Source: Zelopaecilomyces penicillatus
Lineage: Eukaryota > Ascomycota > Sordariomycetes > Hypocreales > Pseudodiploosporaceae
Direction: 5' to 3'
DNA: 64,000 nucleotides
NCBI GenBank assembly: GCA_005765155.1
Contig: VCCP01000005.1
Location: 1,798,001-1,862,000, forward strand
Positions 35,040 to 46,435 of the stretch are shown here, in pieces (the first letter of the stretch is position 1; every line of letters starts with the position of its first letter). The notes under the pieces are model-generated. The model saw only the letters and a list, made by a program, of their open reading frames with translations. It did not search any database and was not told the origin of the DNA. The position numbers and the translations under genes are program-made.

Positions 35040-38000
35040 TCACGGCTGGCTTGTTTCACGCTCCTCTCGGATTGACGTCATGCTCGAATGAACCGCACCC
35101 CCAGTGAAAGAAGACTGACTTGGCGGGGGCATGGTCAATGCCGGATTCTGGCTGGAAGCCGAGGCTGCACCGCTAGGCACTGTAGTTGCCTTGTTTGATA
35201 GTTGGGCTGGATCAACACTACCTTCACCGTGTGCAGCATTGGGGTTTGTTGATTCGTTTGCATGCAATGGAGATAAAGGAATTGGGGAGGCTGATTTCTT
35301 GCTCTGGGAGTCCCCATAACAATTTGGAGCGCCACGGGTGGAGTTTCGCGGCGACACGCGTCCGGTCTAACGGTGCGTTTTGTTAGTGACCCATGCTCCA
35401 AGGAACTCGATTCGGAAGTGAGGTTGAGTTCAGACATGTATATATATAGTTCCATGGTTTCATACCTGTTTGGCCCAGCGCAGGCCGCAGCTATTGCAAA
35501 GATCTCGTTGTCCACTAGGCCCTCTGCGCCACTCGGGTGTGTTTCTCGTGTGACAATTAGCACAATCTCGCACCACATTACCAACACCCTTTCTTCTCTT
35601 CCTCTTCTTCTTGTTAGAGAGCAGACCACCCAGTTCTTCGGCGAGAATGCGATTGACTTTCTCCATTTGCCTCAGCTCGAACTGCCAGCTTGAGCATTTC
35701 GTGGTCCTCAACTCGTCAAATATGTTATCGTCAGACGCCAGAGCTGCGTCTTGGGTTCCTGGTGCCAGCGCCCCTCCTGCAGGCTGTGATACTTCCCCCG
35801 TACTTTGATTGCCAGTAGCATTAAATGAGTCTGACCTTGGCGTTGCCGTAGTCGACTTAGAGTTGGTATTTGCTGGGGCAATGCTCCGAGACGATGCCTT
35901 GAGCAACTTTGTTTGAGCCAGCAAAAAAGACGGCTTTTGCCCTTCTGACGCATCTCCAGGATACAAAACAGTTTGCGCTTGAAGGCCTTGGCCGCGCCGG
36001 TTTTGTACTTCATGTTTGCAAGAGGCAATTTTGCCTCGTCTTGCTTTTTCAATAGTTCGACCGAATTCTGATCGCGACTCCTTTCGCATTAAGTCTTGGA
36101 TACTAGTACCAACTAAAGACTCCGGTTGCAAGTCGAGGAGAGATCTGACATTGGATGAGACTGACAGAAACATGCCCGATGTAGAGAGCTTGGTCCAAAC
36201 CTCACTATCACCGATACCACCGTTTGCCTCCAGATTGCGTCTATTAAGGGCAAAGACTGGGCGTTTCCGCCCGACAAGGATAATGCACTTGCGCCCTTTT
36301 CCCTGTTCCACAAAAAGTGATCCATGACTTTCGAACCATGTGTAGCCGCTCTGTTTGCGCCTAATCCTAAATACTATGTTGACCTGGTTGCCAGCGGTCG
36401 CATCCTTAAGCTCACGAGTGACGGGCACAATGTCGGAAGGATGGCAGACGGATGACAAGGAATTACCCACGAGATCGCCAGCATCATATTCGAGAACCCT
36501 CTTACACGCAGGGGACAAATAAAGGAAAAGTCCTTTGAGTGACAAAACGTGGACCACATCGTCAGTGTTCTCAAGTAACATCTTATCCCAGGATTGTTTG
36601 TGCCAATCAGATACCAATCCGTTGGGATTGAACTGTTGAAGAAGCGTTGAGACATCATCCACGCCGAGTGTTTGCCCATTGTCTGGTTCCCACTGGCTTG
36701 ATGCGGGTGGAGTCCATATGTATTGGCCTATGTCGCTGTGCTTGTAATTGACCTTGACACCTCCCATTTCTTGGCCAGCAGAAATAGCATCAGGGCATTC
36801 AACCAAGTCGATCTGGAATCCAATGAAGTATCGTATATCATCAGTATCCCATGGTATAGGAATCATTGTCAGCAGGTTCAGAAACGGCTTTCCTCCTTTT
36901 CGATAATTTATCAAACTCTGTTGCACTTCTCTGCGTTCCTGGATCATCTTTTTAAGGTTGTATACCGCCCCATCATCAACAAACTCTCTCTTCGAGCCTG
37001 ATTCTACCTTGCCATCGGGTGCTTGAAGGAATCGGCAGTTCTGGCCCACAATTTCATGCCGGCTATAGCCCGTGAGATTCTGGAAGTTATCGGAGACATA
37101 AATTATGGGGCAATCGTTCATGGTGACATCGCAGACGACAAAAGCACAAGACATGTCGACTGCGCCGAGATGAATCTTAGGGTCCTTGCGCGTCGCGACT
37201 AGCCACAAGGCCTTCAGCATATCAAAGCCACTCTTGGAATATATTGTTTTTTCTTTAGGCTGATCTCGGGGCGTGGTAACAGTGATCGGCGTAGTAGCGT
37301 CTGAGGAGCTTGGTTGAGTGATGCTTGTCGAGGAAGTACCGTGTTGAGGAGAGTTGGCAGGCCTGGAAGATATGTGGGCTGATAACGATGTCGGGATATT
37401 CTGAGCAAAGCCGCCAAGAGCCACATCACGATTCACTCCATCGGCGGTCGGAGTTGTCGCCGAATCTATGGATGCAAATTGGGGAGCAGCTACGTTGATG
37501 ATACTCTGGTCTCGGCAGTCCATGTTTCCCATTCCTCTTCTCACATCGTTGGAAGCACCTAAGGCAGCTTCATCGGGATTAACGTTCATAGTAAAATTGT
37601 TGGCAACAGCGTACTGATCATTTAGGGAGCCAACAATGGGGCTCGGGCCAGAGCCGTTGGTAGATTGGAAAAGGTCCATGGAGGAGGCTGCTGTGCCCAT
37701 AGCCCCCATATCCATGTTGGCAAATTGTGACGACATCATAGTACCCATCATATCGGGTGATAGGGTTGGATATTTGTTTGGATCCGGCAAATAGCTCATA
37801 CCATCCTGCATACTGAGATTCGCCGCACCCATGGGGGAGAAAGCGGTTGACATTTGTTGAGAGAACTGATAGTTCCCAAGATCTGCATTGTCACTGTCAT
37901 AAGGCAACATATCGCCAGTATCCATAGATGACATCCTTCGACCGGACTGAGATTGGGAAACTGGGCCAAGCGGATGGCCATAAGCCTGTGGCATGCTTCT

Positions 38001-38282
38001 CCTTCTCTGCATGTCGTTGTGGTTGTTGCGTGTCATATCATCGAGTGCGTTGACATTGATATTAGACTGATCCTGGACGATTTGGTTTGGCATTACAGAT
38101 TGCTGTTGCTGATGTTGAAACTGCATCTGTAACTGGAGTTGGGCGGCCGAAGCTAGGTCCGGCCTGGACGTTGGCACACCATTTGGCTGAGGTTGAGCCT
38201 GTTGCTGGTCAGGGTGTTGTTGAGGGAGTCGGTGCTGTAACTCTTGAAGAGGCAGCTGGTCGGGTGAATAGAAGCTTTCCAT
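35040..38282 (-). CDS. wc-1: White-collar-1 blue-light receptor and GATA transcription factor
   Basis: Flavin-binding photoreceptor of the White Collar complex, driving light responses and clock input; 1047 aa. Exons 38282-35466 and 35366-35040 with a 99-nt intron (donor GTATGA, acceptor CGTTAG, phase 0). The open frame starts upstream with TTG, but the first ATG is at 38282. The N-terminus is Gln-rich. The LOV domain (about 370-500) has GQNCRFLQAPDG with the photoactive Cys416. Two further PAS domains lie at about 580-690 and 700-790. A basic stretch (KKKRKRRKG) precedes the GATA finger Cys907-Cys910-Cys929-Cys932, spacing CX2CX18CX2C, with NTPEWRRGPSG. Exon 2 encodes a Ser/Pro-rich tail beginning TGRVSPRNS. 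All signature residues are present, so it should be functional. Its promoter abuts the AT-rich block about 700 bp away. Confidence 0.96.
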
Positions 38283-38999
38283 GGTGCGAGCATCTGGCAA
38301 GCCGGTAGAGGCTCCCAAATCACCTCTCAGTGGCCAAGAGGAGCAGCAGAAGGCCAAGAAATCCTCCCGTCAGTAAGGACGGATGACCGGTATCTTTCGT
38401 CCGGCTCAAAATGTTGTGGTGATGGCTGTGGAGGCTTGACCTCAACGCAGTAATGTGGGCGATATCGGATGGACTGAATCACAGAACTATGAGATTAAGC
38501 CAAGCAAACTTGATGGAACAAGCCTTTGGTTTCGCGGTCGACGAAGTGGTTGTGGTTTGGGGGATTTGATGATGCGACAAGCGGGCTTGGTAGTCGCCGA
38601 TGGGAATCCGTGGCGACAGAGAGGCGGCTCAAACGGCGAGGGGCGCCGGTGGCGGCAACGAGTCGACTGATAAGAGGGTTCTTTGTGCAGGCGACCAAGA
38701 ATTCGATAGTGGATGAAGTGACCAGGGACTCTAACGGTAGTCTTTGAAGTTGGCCAAGTCCTGACCTGAGCTGGTTCGCGCGGGGGAGGATTGTGGTTAT
38801 GGGCCGCCAATCTTGGTAAAAGCGTGAAAGGGTATTTCCCGTCCCGTGGAGGGGACCACCAGCATGGGAAACGAAGATGGCGCGTGCATGGGCTTTCACC
38901 AAGGAGGTACCTACCATAGGTATTTAAGGTAGGACCTGGTAATACCTAGTACCCAGGGTACCAATAGGTACAGTGCAATTAGGCAGGCAAGACAGGGAA
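38283..38999. other. wc-1 upstream region
   Basis: Normal-composition DNA upstream of wc-1, ending in a dense run of TAGGTACC-type words at 38906-38970 just before base composition drops sharply. Frames here overlap and none is convincing. Confidence 0.5.
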
Positions 39000-39322
39000 T
39001 CTATTTTATACCAAGTTAGTAGCAGATACTAGATATATAATATTAAGTATCTAATATTATACTAACTTAATACAGATATATATTATTATATTATTATATT
39101 ATTTTATATAAAAAGAGTATTTAAATAAATATCTTATATTTATTTATATAAATATTTAAAATATTAAATAACTTTTTTTTTATAATTATTAATTTTAAAT
39201 TATTAATTATAATTATTAAAAATTTAGTTTATTATTATTATTATTAATTTAAAAGTATTTAATAAATTATTATTATTAATTTAAGAATATTTAATAAAAA
39301 TATATTAATTACTTTAAACTAT

Positions 39323-39397
39323 ATAAAATAATTATTTAATAAGATAAATAAAATAATTATTTAATAAGATAAATAAAATAATTATTTAATAAGATAA
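39323..39397. repeat. 25-bp tandem repeat, three copies
   Basis: Unit ATAAAATAATTATTTAATAA plus five more bases, starting at 39323, 39348 and 39373. The three units are essentially identical. It lies inside the left part of the AT-rich block. Confidence 0.85.
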
Positions 39398-39580
39398 AAA
39401 GAGATTATTATAAACTTTTAAATCTGATAAGGCTCTTTTATAATATTATTAACCCCTTTTTAAGAGCCTGATAATTATTTTTATAGTATTATACAAAGCC
39501 TTGTCAGCTAAAAAAAAGCTTTACTAAAAAAAAACCTCTGCCTGCTATCTAGGTACCAAGTATCAAGTACCTGTCTACTA

Positions 39581-39977
39581 TTTTGATAGGGGGAAAACAA
39601 CACACACAACAACACCAACACCACCCACAGAACTGCAGGGTGATTTTAGGGTAGTTGCATAGCCAGCGTAGTCCGCAAGGATTAAATAGGCAAGAAAAGC
39701 TATAAAGCAGTGATATAATAAATTAAACTTAAGGGATTAATTAATTATCCTATAACTAATCAGATAAAGAAGATAGCTTTTTAATAGCTAATCTTTTAAA
39801 TATACTAGAAAATTCTTAGGTAGAAAGGGAAAAAAAAACTTAAATTTAATAATATCTACCTATTTAAATAGCCTAGGTATAGTCTATCTATTTATATAGT
39901 TTAATCCCTTTAAGTATAGCTTATATAGCTATAGCTTAATTAATTAATAAGGGGGTATATTTAACCTAGCTATTAAA
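39581..39977 (+). repeat. Copy 1 (shortened) of the AT-block repeat
   Basis: About 397 bp matching the right-hand 400 bp of the 920-bp units further right, in direct orientation. It is the least mutated copy at its left end (AACACACACAACAAC, CACAGAACTGCAGG), where the other copies have T for C in CpA contexts. It ends near CCTAGCTATTAAA; the 520-bp left part of the unit is not recognisable here. Confidence 0.8.
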
Positions 39978-42900
39978 ACCCTTCTAGTAAATATTAAAGA
40001 TAATCCTATTATTAAATTAGATAATATTTATAATTAATTAAGTAATAGTATTTAAATATAACCTTTAAATACTTATATATATATACTTTATTTCTTTTAC
40101 CTTATCTATTCTTAATTAAATATTCTTTTAATATTTAATCCCTTTAATTCCTTTAATATCTCTAAAGTATTTAACTCTATTATTTAATCTATAGATAGAG
40201 GTATTACTAGTTATACTTATATAATATAATATTTAAATCTATTAGATTAAATAACTTAAATTATTAATCTATTAAAGGAAGCTTTTATTATCTCTTTAAT
40301 ATATTAAAGAATCCCTTTTATAACTATTTTACTAGAATAGAAACTAATATAACTATTAAAGTATTTAATATATAATATAGGCCTTTTAATAAGAAATATA
40401 TTATTTATCTTTTTAGTAAATTTAATAATTATAGTATACCCTATTACTTTTAAGTATTATAAAGATAAACTAATACTTATTTAAGTAATAATCTCTTCTT
40501 TATATCTTATAAATTAAATTAATAATATATAATATAGAGAGGGCTAAGGGTTTAATTCCTTTTATTAGCTCTTCTATTTCTTTTCTAAACTTCTCTTTTC
40601 TTTATTAAAAGGGTTAATCTATTTATAAGAAAGATACCTATTATTTAATTAAGATATCTTATCTAGATTCTTATTAATAAACTATCTTAGAGTTATAATA
40701 ATATCCCTAGAAGTATTAATATTCTTATCTAAATTAACTATAAAAGTACTTAAAGAAATTAATTTAGCTATTTACTCCTTAAAGATAACCTATTTCTAAG
40801 AGTTTAAATATAATATAAGCTATATTAATATTAACTTTAACTCCTTATTTAATAAATCTTAATTAAATAATCCTTAAGTATCCTTAATACTATTATATAT
40901 AAATAAACTAAGTCTAAATAAGAGCCTAGAAATTAAATAAATAATAAATAATCTATTTCTATTAATTCTTAAAGAATATTATTAAAATACTATTACTTAA
41001 TTATTATTAGATTAAGTTATAATTAATTTAGCTTTTTTAATAATAATTATATTAATAGTCTTAATTATTTTAGGCTTAATTATCTTATTATATTTAAACT
41101 TATTATTTAATTATTAATTAATAATAGCTTTAAAGAGTATAGGTTTTTATACTTTAATAGGATAAGCAAATAATATTATAATAATCTATATAAATAATAT
41201 AAATAGGCTATCTCCTATAGATATATAAAAGACTCTAGAGTTATTATATAGTATAGATAAGGTATACCTATTAATTAAGAATAATATAATATCTCTTAAA
41301 TAAATAAAATAAAGCACTTTATCTATACCTTAATTATAGATTATTTAATTATTAAGATCTTATAAAATAATATAATAAAAGCTTTATAAACACTTAACTA
41401 TACCTAACTTATTAATAATAAGATATAATATAGCACTTCTTACTTTAAGTATATAACTAGATATAGGCTAGTTTAAACTATTAAATAAATATTAATCTTT
41501 TAATAATAAATAAAAGGGATTATTAAAAAATAAATAAAATATATTATTATAAGACTATTTAATCTTATTTAAATCTTTCTTAATCTAATTAAGATAAAAG
41601 TAAAACTTAATTAATCCTTTAATAATAATATAAACCTAGAAAAAAGATAAATAATTATACTCCTAATCTTATACTTACTTTATATATAAAATAGTAATAA
41701 ATATAAAGTTATAAAGAAGATTAAGCTTATAAAGTATTTATCTTTATAGATATATAAACTCTTTAATATAATATATTTATCTATCTATTTATAAATTAAA
41801 GATATAAAGCTAGCCTTTAAATTAATCCTAAATAAAGGAATACTAATATATATTCTTATAATTAATAAACCTAATAAAGAATTATTTATTAAATATATTT
41901 TTATAAAAGATAGCTAGCCTATTAAGGTAATTATAAATATTAAATATTAAATAATTATAGAATCTAAACTTATATAAAATATTAAGGAGATCTATATATA
42001 TATAGAAGTATTCCTTTAATTTAAAAATATATATTACTCTAAAGGCTATAAATATATTATTAGAGATACTATAAAGTATAATTTAAAGTAGAGGGTATAA
42101 TATAAAATTAATAATTTAATCTTTATTCTTTAATATATATAATAATTAATAGAGCTTTATTAAATAATTACTCTAATTCTATTCTTATAAGCCTTAAGGA
42201 AATAGTTATATAATAGAGATAAGGCTATATATTATTAAATCTAGGGTATTTATATTAAATTTCTAAGAAAGAGTTAATAATAGATTAGACTAGTCTTATT
42301 AAGGGATTATAAAGCAGAATTGCTTAAAAAACCCTAGATTTATTATAAATATAATATATTTATTAATATATTTATAAAATAAACCTATATCTTCTTTAAG
42401 CTATATTACTTCTATAATAATAATAAGGCTTATATTTTTAATACTTATTTAAAGAAAGGATATAAGCAATCTAGAAATTCTTTATTATTTTAATATTATA
42501 TATTAATAAGGAGTTAAATAAGGATATAATTAAATAATAATAAAGATTAAGGGAATAAAATAAGATAATATAAATATTAAAAGAGATAATAGAGATAGAA
42601 GGGAGTAATATATATAAGATATCTCTTTATAAAAGAGAGCTTTATAAGTATATAAGGGTTTAAATTAATAATCCTTTATAATTATATATAATCACTTGAT
42701 TAAAGATATCTTTTATTATAGATAGCTCTTTCTTTAAAGTATAGCTTTTTATTATACTTAATAATAATTTATAGCTGATAAATAATATATATTTTTGTTT
42801 ATATACTTTTTAAAGGGGTTATCTTCTAGCTCTTATAATTTTTCTTCCTTTATCTTATAACTTAACTCTCTTAACTTTAGAATTATTAATCTATCTCTTA

Positions 42901-44487
42901 TTCTTTTTAGGTTTTTAATATAAATATTATTTAATTATAAAAACTAATTAAGATAATATTTATTCTTAGCTCTTTAATATTATAAATATAATTATTCTAT
43001 ATAATATAATTATTTATAAAATTATCTTATTATAGAATAATTATATTAAGTTCTTTAATAATATTAAATTATCTTTTATAATAAAAATAATAATAAATTA
43101 TAAGATTTTCCTAATTTAGTATTATTTAATCTTTATAAATTAATATTAATCCTCTTTTTTATTTTTAGATTTAAGTAATATTTAAAGTATAGATTCTAGG
43201 GGGGGTAAATATAGACTAGATAAATTACTCTCTTTATTATAAGGTATCCTTTATTATTAAATTTATAAAAGATATATCTAGCACTCTTATATAACTAGTT
43301 AAAGGCTAAAGTTTTAAATAATACTTCTAAGAAGATAATCTTTATAATACTTAAGAATATTCTATACTAAAGTCTATTATAAAAACCTAAGTATCTTATC
43401 TTATATTTATATTAATTAAAATAGGATATATTTCTAGATATTTCTTTAATACCTTAATAAAATAAAAAGAGAGGATTTACTCTTTATTTATTAATTATTA
43501 TAGAATTATTAATCTAATCCTATATTCCTATTATATATAATTCTTCTTAATTATTATTAAAGCTATTAAGGAGTATATTATATAGCTATATTATCTATAT
43601 ATTTTAATCCTAGGTAAGTATAATAAATACTATTTAAATTATAAATAGGATAGATATATAGATTATAGGTAGAGAGGATTTTATAGCTATTAATCTAAGC
43701 TAAAGGATAAGGGAAAGTAAATAACTTTCTTAAGAAAGGATTGGATTAAAGAATTAAAGGGATTAATTATTCTAGATTTCTTAAATATATCTACTACTCT
43801 CTATCTATAAAAATATTAGCTATTAACTTTAAAGATTAAATATATAATAAAATAAAATATAAATAAGATAATAAAGAAAAACTCTAATAGGATTTAATAG
43901 ATATAAATAGAATTAAATAATTCCTTAATTATTAGGATATAGATTTAGTTTAAAAGGGATAGGATAAATTAATTTTAGAATAATAGTATTAATTATATAA
44001 TTTAGATAATTTAATATTAATAAATAAATTAGCTTTTAAAGATATTAATTAATCTTTATAAAATAAAATAAATTAATAAAAGAGTATAATTAATTTAATA
44101 TAATATTATAAAATATATATATAATAAAATAAGAAAGGGATTTATATAAATAGAAAAGTTAAAGAAAGATAATATTATAATACTAAAATAATTTATAAGA
44201 ACTCCTTTTTTTAATAGGAATTTAATAAGTTTTTTAAAGTAAAAGGAAAGGTTTTAGATATATAAGTATAAGCTTTATTTAATCCTGATTAATATAGGTA
44301 TAGAGTAGATCTAAGAGTAGGCTTATACTTAAGGGTATAATAAAATCAAATTAATATAAATCAAGGAAAGATTATAAAAAAATAAGATTAATAGGGATTA
44401 TTTAGTTATTAATATAGGAATAATTTAATTATTATAATTAAGATTTAAGAGTATTAATTATCTATTATAATTGATTTGATATAATTA

Positions 44488-44912
44488 GTTTTATTGTAAT
44501 TTATAGTATAAAGTTATAATTAAAGCTAATAGTGATAGTAGTGGAAGAAAGGCAGCGAATAGTTATCCAGAGTGAAGTCTATAGAAAAGAAGAAAGAAGT
44601 GATTGAATTGCCGATATAGAAAAGAAGAAGGATATAACTAGGAATCCTTCTATCTTTTATATCTATCTAATTCTAAGATAATTTGGAATTATTTTAAGAT
44701 ATTCTAAATAACTATTTGGAATTATTAGATATTTTAAATACTAAAATAGAAAGTAAGCACTAGTCTATCCCTTTATAGGTTAAGCTATAAGGGCTTTGTA
44801 AGCTTAGCTTATTAAGCTATGCAGGTCTAGCTGTTAGGCTATAGCAGATTAAGCTGCTAGACTATAGCAGGTTAAGCTGCTATATATACAAAAAACCCAT
44901 TTTATTTTAACA
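44488..44912 (-). repeat. 3' LTR of the copia remnant
   Basis: About 425 bp aligning to 45958-46435. Both share GAAAGGCAGCGAATAGTTAT and the GTGATTGAATTGCCGATA word, and both end TTTTAACA on the plus strand. It is more AT-shifted than the other LTR. The left border is uncertain by a few bases. Confidence 0.85.
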
Positions 44913-44989
44913 CTCCCTCTAGCAAGCTATATAGTATATAGCTAGCTCTTTATAAGGGGTTTTTGCAGGTTTAAAAGGCTTAAAAAGCC

Positions 44990-45957
44990 TTAAAAAATAA
45001 GGCCTGTTAAAGCCTTAGTTAGCCTATTAATAGGTATAGCCTTAGTTATAAGATAATTTATCTTAAATAGCTTGTTAGCTGCTTCCTGCCTAATATAGTA
45101 GAATTTTAGTAGGGTATACTTAGTTTGGGTGTGCTGATCAGGGTTCTTAGTATTGCTTATAGAGGCTGTATTATTATAATATAGGTCTATAGGCTGCTGA
45201 AGAGGGATTTTTAGCTCTATAAAGAGCCTAGAGAGCTATTTTAGCTCTTTTATAGCCTCTACTAAAGCATCTGATTTAGCTTCTATAGTTGAGAGGGCTA
45301 TAGTGGTCTGTTTTTTAGCCTTCTAGTAGATAGGCCTGCTAGCTAGCTTAAAGAGGTACCCATAGGTGGATTTGCTAGTGGTTTTACAGTCTGCAAAATC
45401 ACTGTTTGAATAGCCTAGCAGCTGAAGAGCTGGCTGTCTAGCCTATATAAGGCCTGAGGCCTTATATAAGATAGCTAGTTCTTTAGAGCCTTTTAGATAC
45501 TTTAGAAGGTTCTTAGCTGTATTATAGTAGTTGATATAGCTCTGTTATATATATCGAGAAAGCTATTGTATTGGAAAGGCTATATCAGGCCTAGAAAGCA
45601 GTATAAGATATATTAAAGTCCCTATAATCTATTGATAGGTCTATTGTTCAATAGGGGTAAGACCCCTTTTTAGGGGTTCTTTTAGTGCTCTGGGCTGTAG
45701 GGGGATAGCTATAGGGGTTGTATCTTATAGCTGAAAGCGCTGAAGAGCCTTATTAATGTATTAAGACTGGTGTAACCATAGCTCCTTTTTAGCCTGGTTA
45801 TAGCTGATTTAGACCCCTAAGAAAAAGGCTATAGAGCCTTTATCTTTTATAGTAAAAACCTTATTTAATAGGCGTTTTAGCCTGTTAATATAGGGTAGGT
45901 CAGGTCCTATAATAAGGCAGTTATCAATATAGGTGATAATAAAGGTATTAGTCTGGG
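44990..45957 (-). pseudogene. Copia reverse transcriptase/RNase H tail, stopped by TAA/TAG
   Basis: One uninterrupted register from 45957 to the TAA at 44990, about 320 codons with no frameshift. Recognisable copia motifs in order are TYIDNCLIIG (the YxDD-type site), FFLGV, IGTLIYLILLSRPDIAF, LLKYLKGS, LGYSNSDFADC with KSTYGYLF, KKQTTIALSTIEAKS, NPDQHTQTKY and a short C-terminus. Ten in-frame stops are present, all TAA or TAG and none TGA. Several sit where the family has Gln or Trp (for example after PIY and after KELK), which is what CpA and TpG transitions would produce. It is not translatable and represents only the last part of a copia polyprotein. Confidence 0.88.
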
Positions 45958-46435
45958 TGTTATTGCAATTTGCAGTATAAAGTTATAACTAAAGCTAGTA
46001 GCGATAGCAGTGGAAGAAAGGCAGCGAATAGTTATCCAGAGTAAAGTCTGTAGAAAAGAAGAAAGAAGTGATTGAATTGCCGATAGAGAAAGAAAGCAGG
46101 ATTCAGCTAGGAATCCAGCTATCTTATATATCTAAATAATACTAGGATTATTTGGAATTATTTAAGAATTCCAAATAATATTTCTTTAGATTTCTAAGCA
46201 TTCCAAATAATAAGAAAGGGAGGGGTATAAGGGATAAGCCCTTATTTTACTAGTCTAGCCTGATATAGCAGGTCAGGCTGCACGGGCTTTTTAGGTCTTA
46301 TAGCAGGTCAGGCTGCTACCTTATAGCAGGTCTGGCTGCTAGGGCTATAGCAGGTTTAGCTGCTAAGCTATAGTAGGTCTAGCTACTAATCTTATAACAG
46401 GTCAGGCTGTTATATAAAACCCGCCTATTTTAACA
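45958..46435 (-). repeat. 5' LTR of the copia remnant, with internal short repeats
   Basis: About 478 bp, TGTTATTGC...TTTTAACA on the plus strand. The stretch 46264-46412 holds about six variants of TATAGCAGGTCAGGCTGCT spaced 25-30 bp apart. The partner LTR has only three or four, so the LTRs differ in repeat number. Confidence 0.85.

Larger units (their letters stand above)
44488..46435 (-). mobile_element. Ty1/copia LTR retrotransposon remnant, internally deleted
   Basis: About 1.95 kb element on the minus strand: LTR (46435-45958), a 1045-bp interior, LTR (44912-44488). On the minus strand the right LTR begins TGTTA and ends TAACA. A purine-rich GCTAGAGGGAG sits immediately before the 3' LTR, as a polypurine tract should. 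The interior encodes only the C-terminal reverse transcriptase and RNase H. Gag, protease, integrase and the start of the reverse transcriptase are gone, and the coding frame begins directly at the LTR border. G+C here is near 40 percent in sampled lines, against about 10 percent around it. Flanks ATTAG and ATTAT are a possible but imperfect target duplication. Confidence 0.88.
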
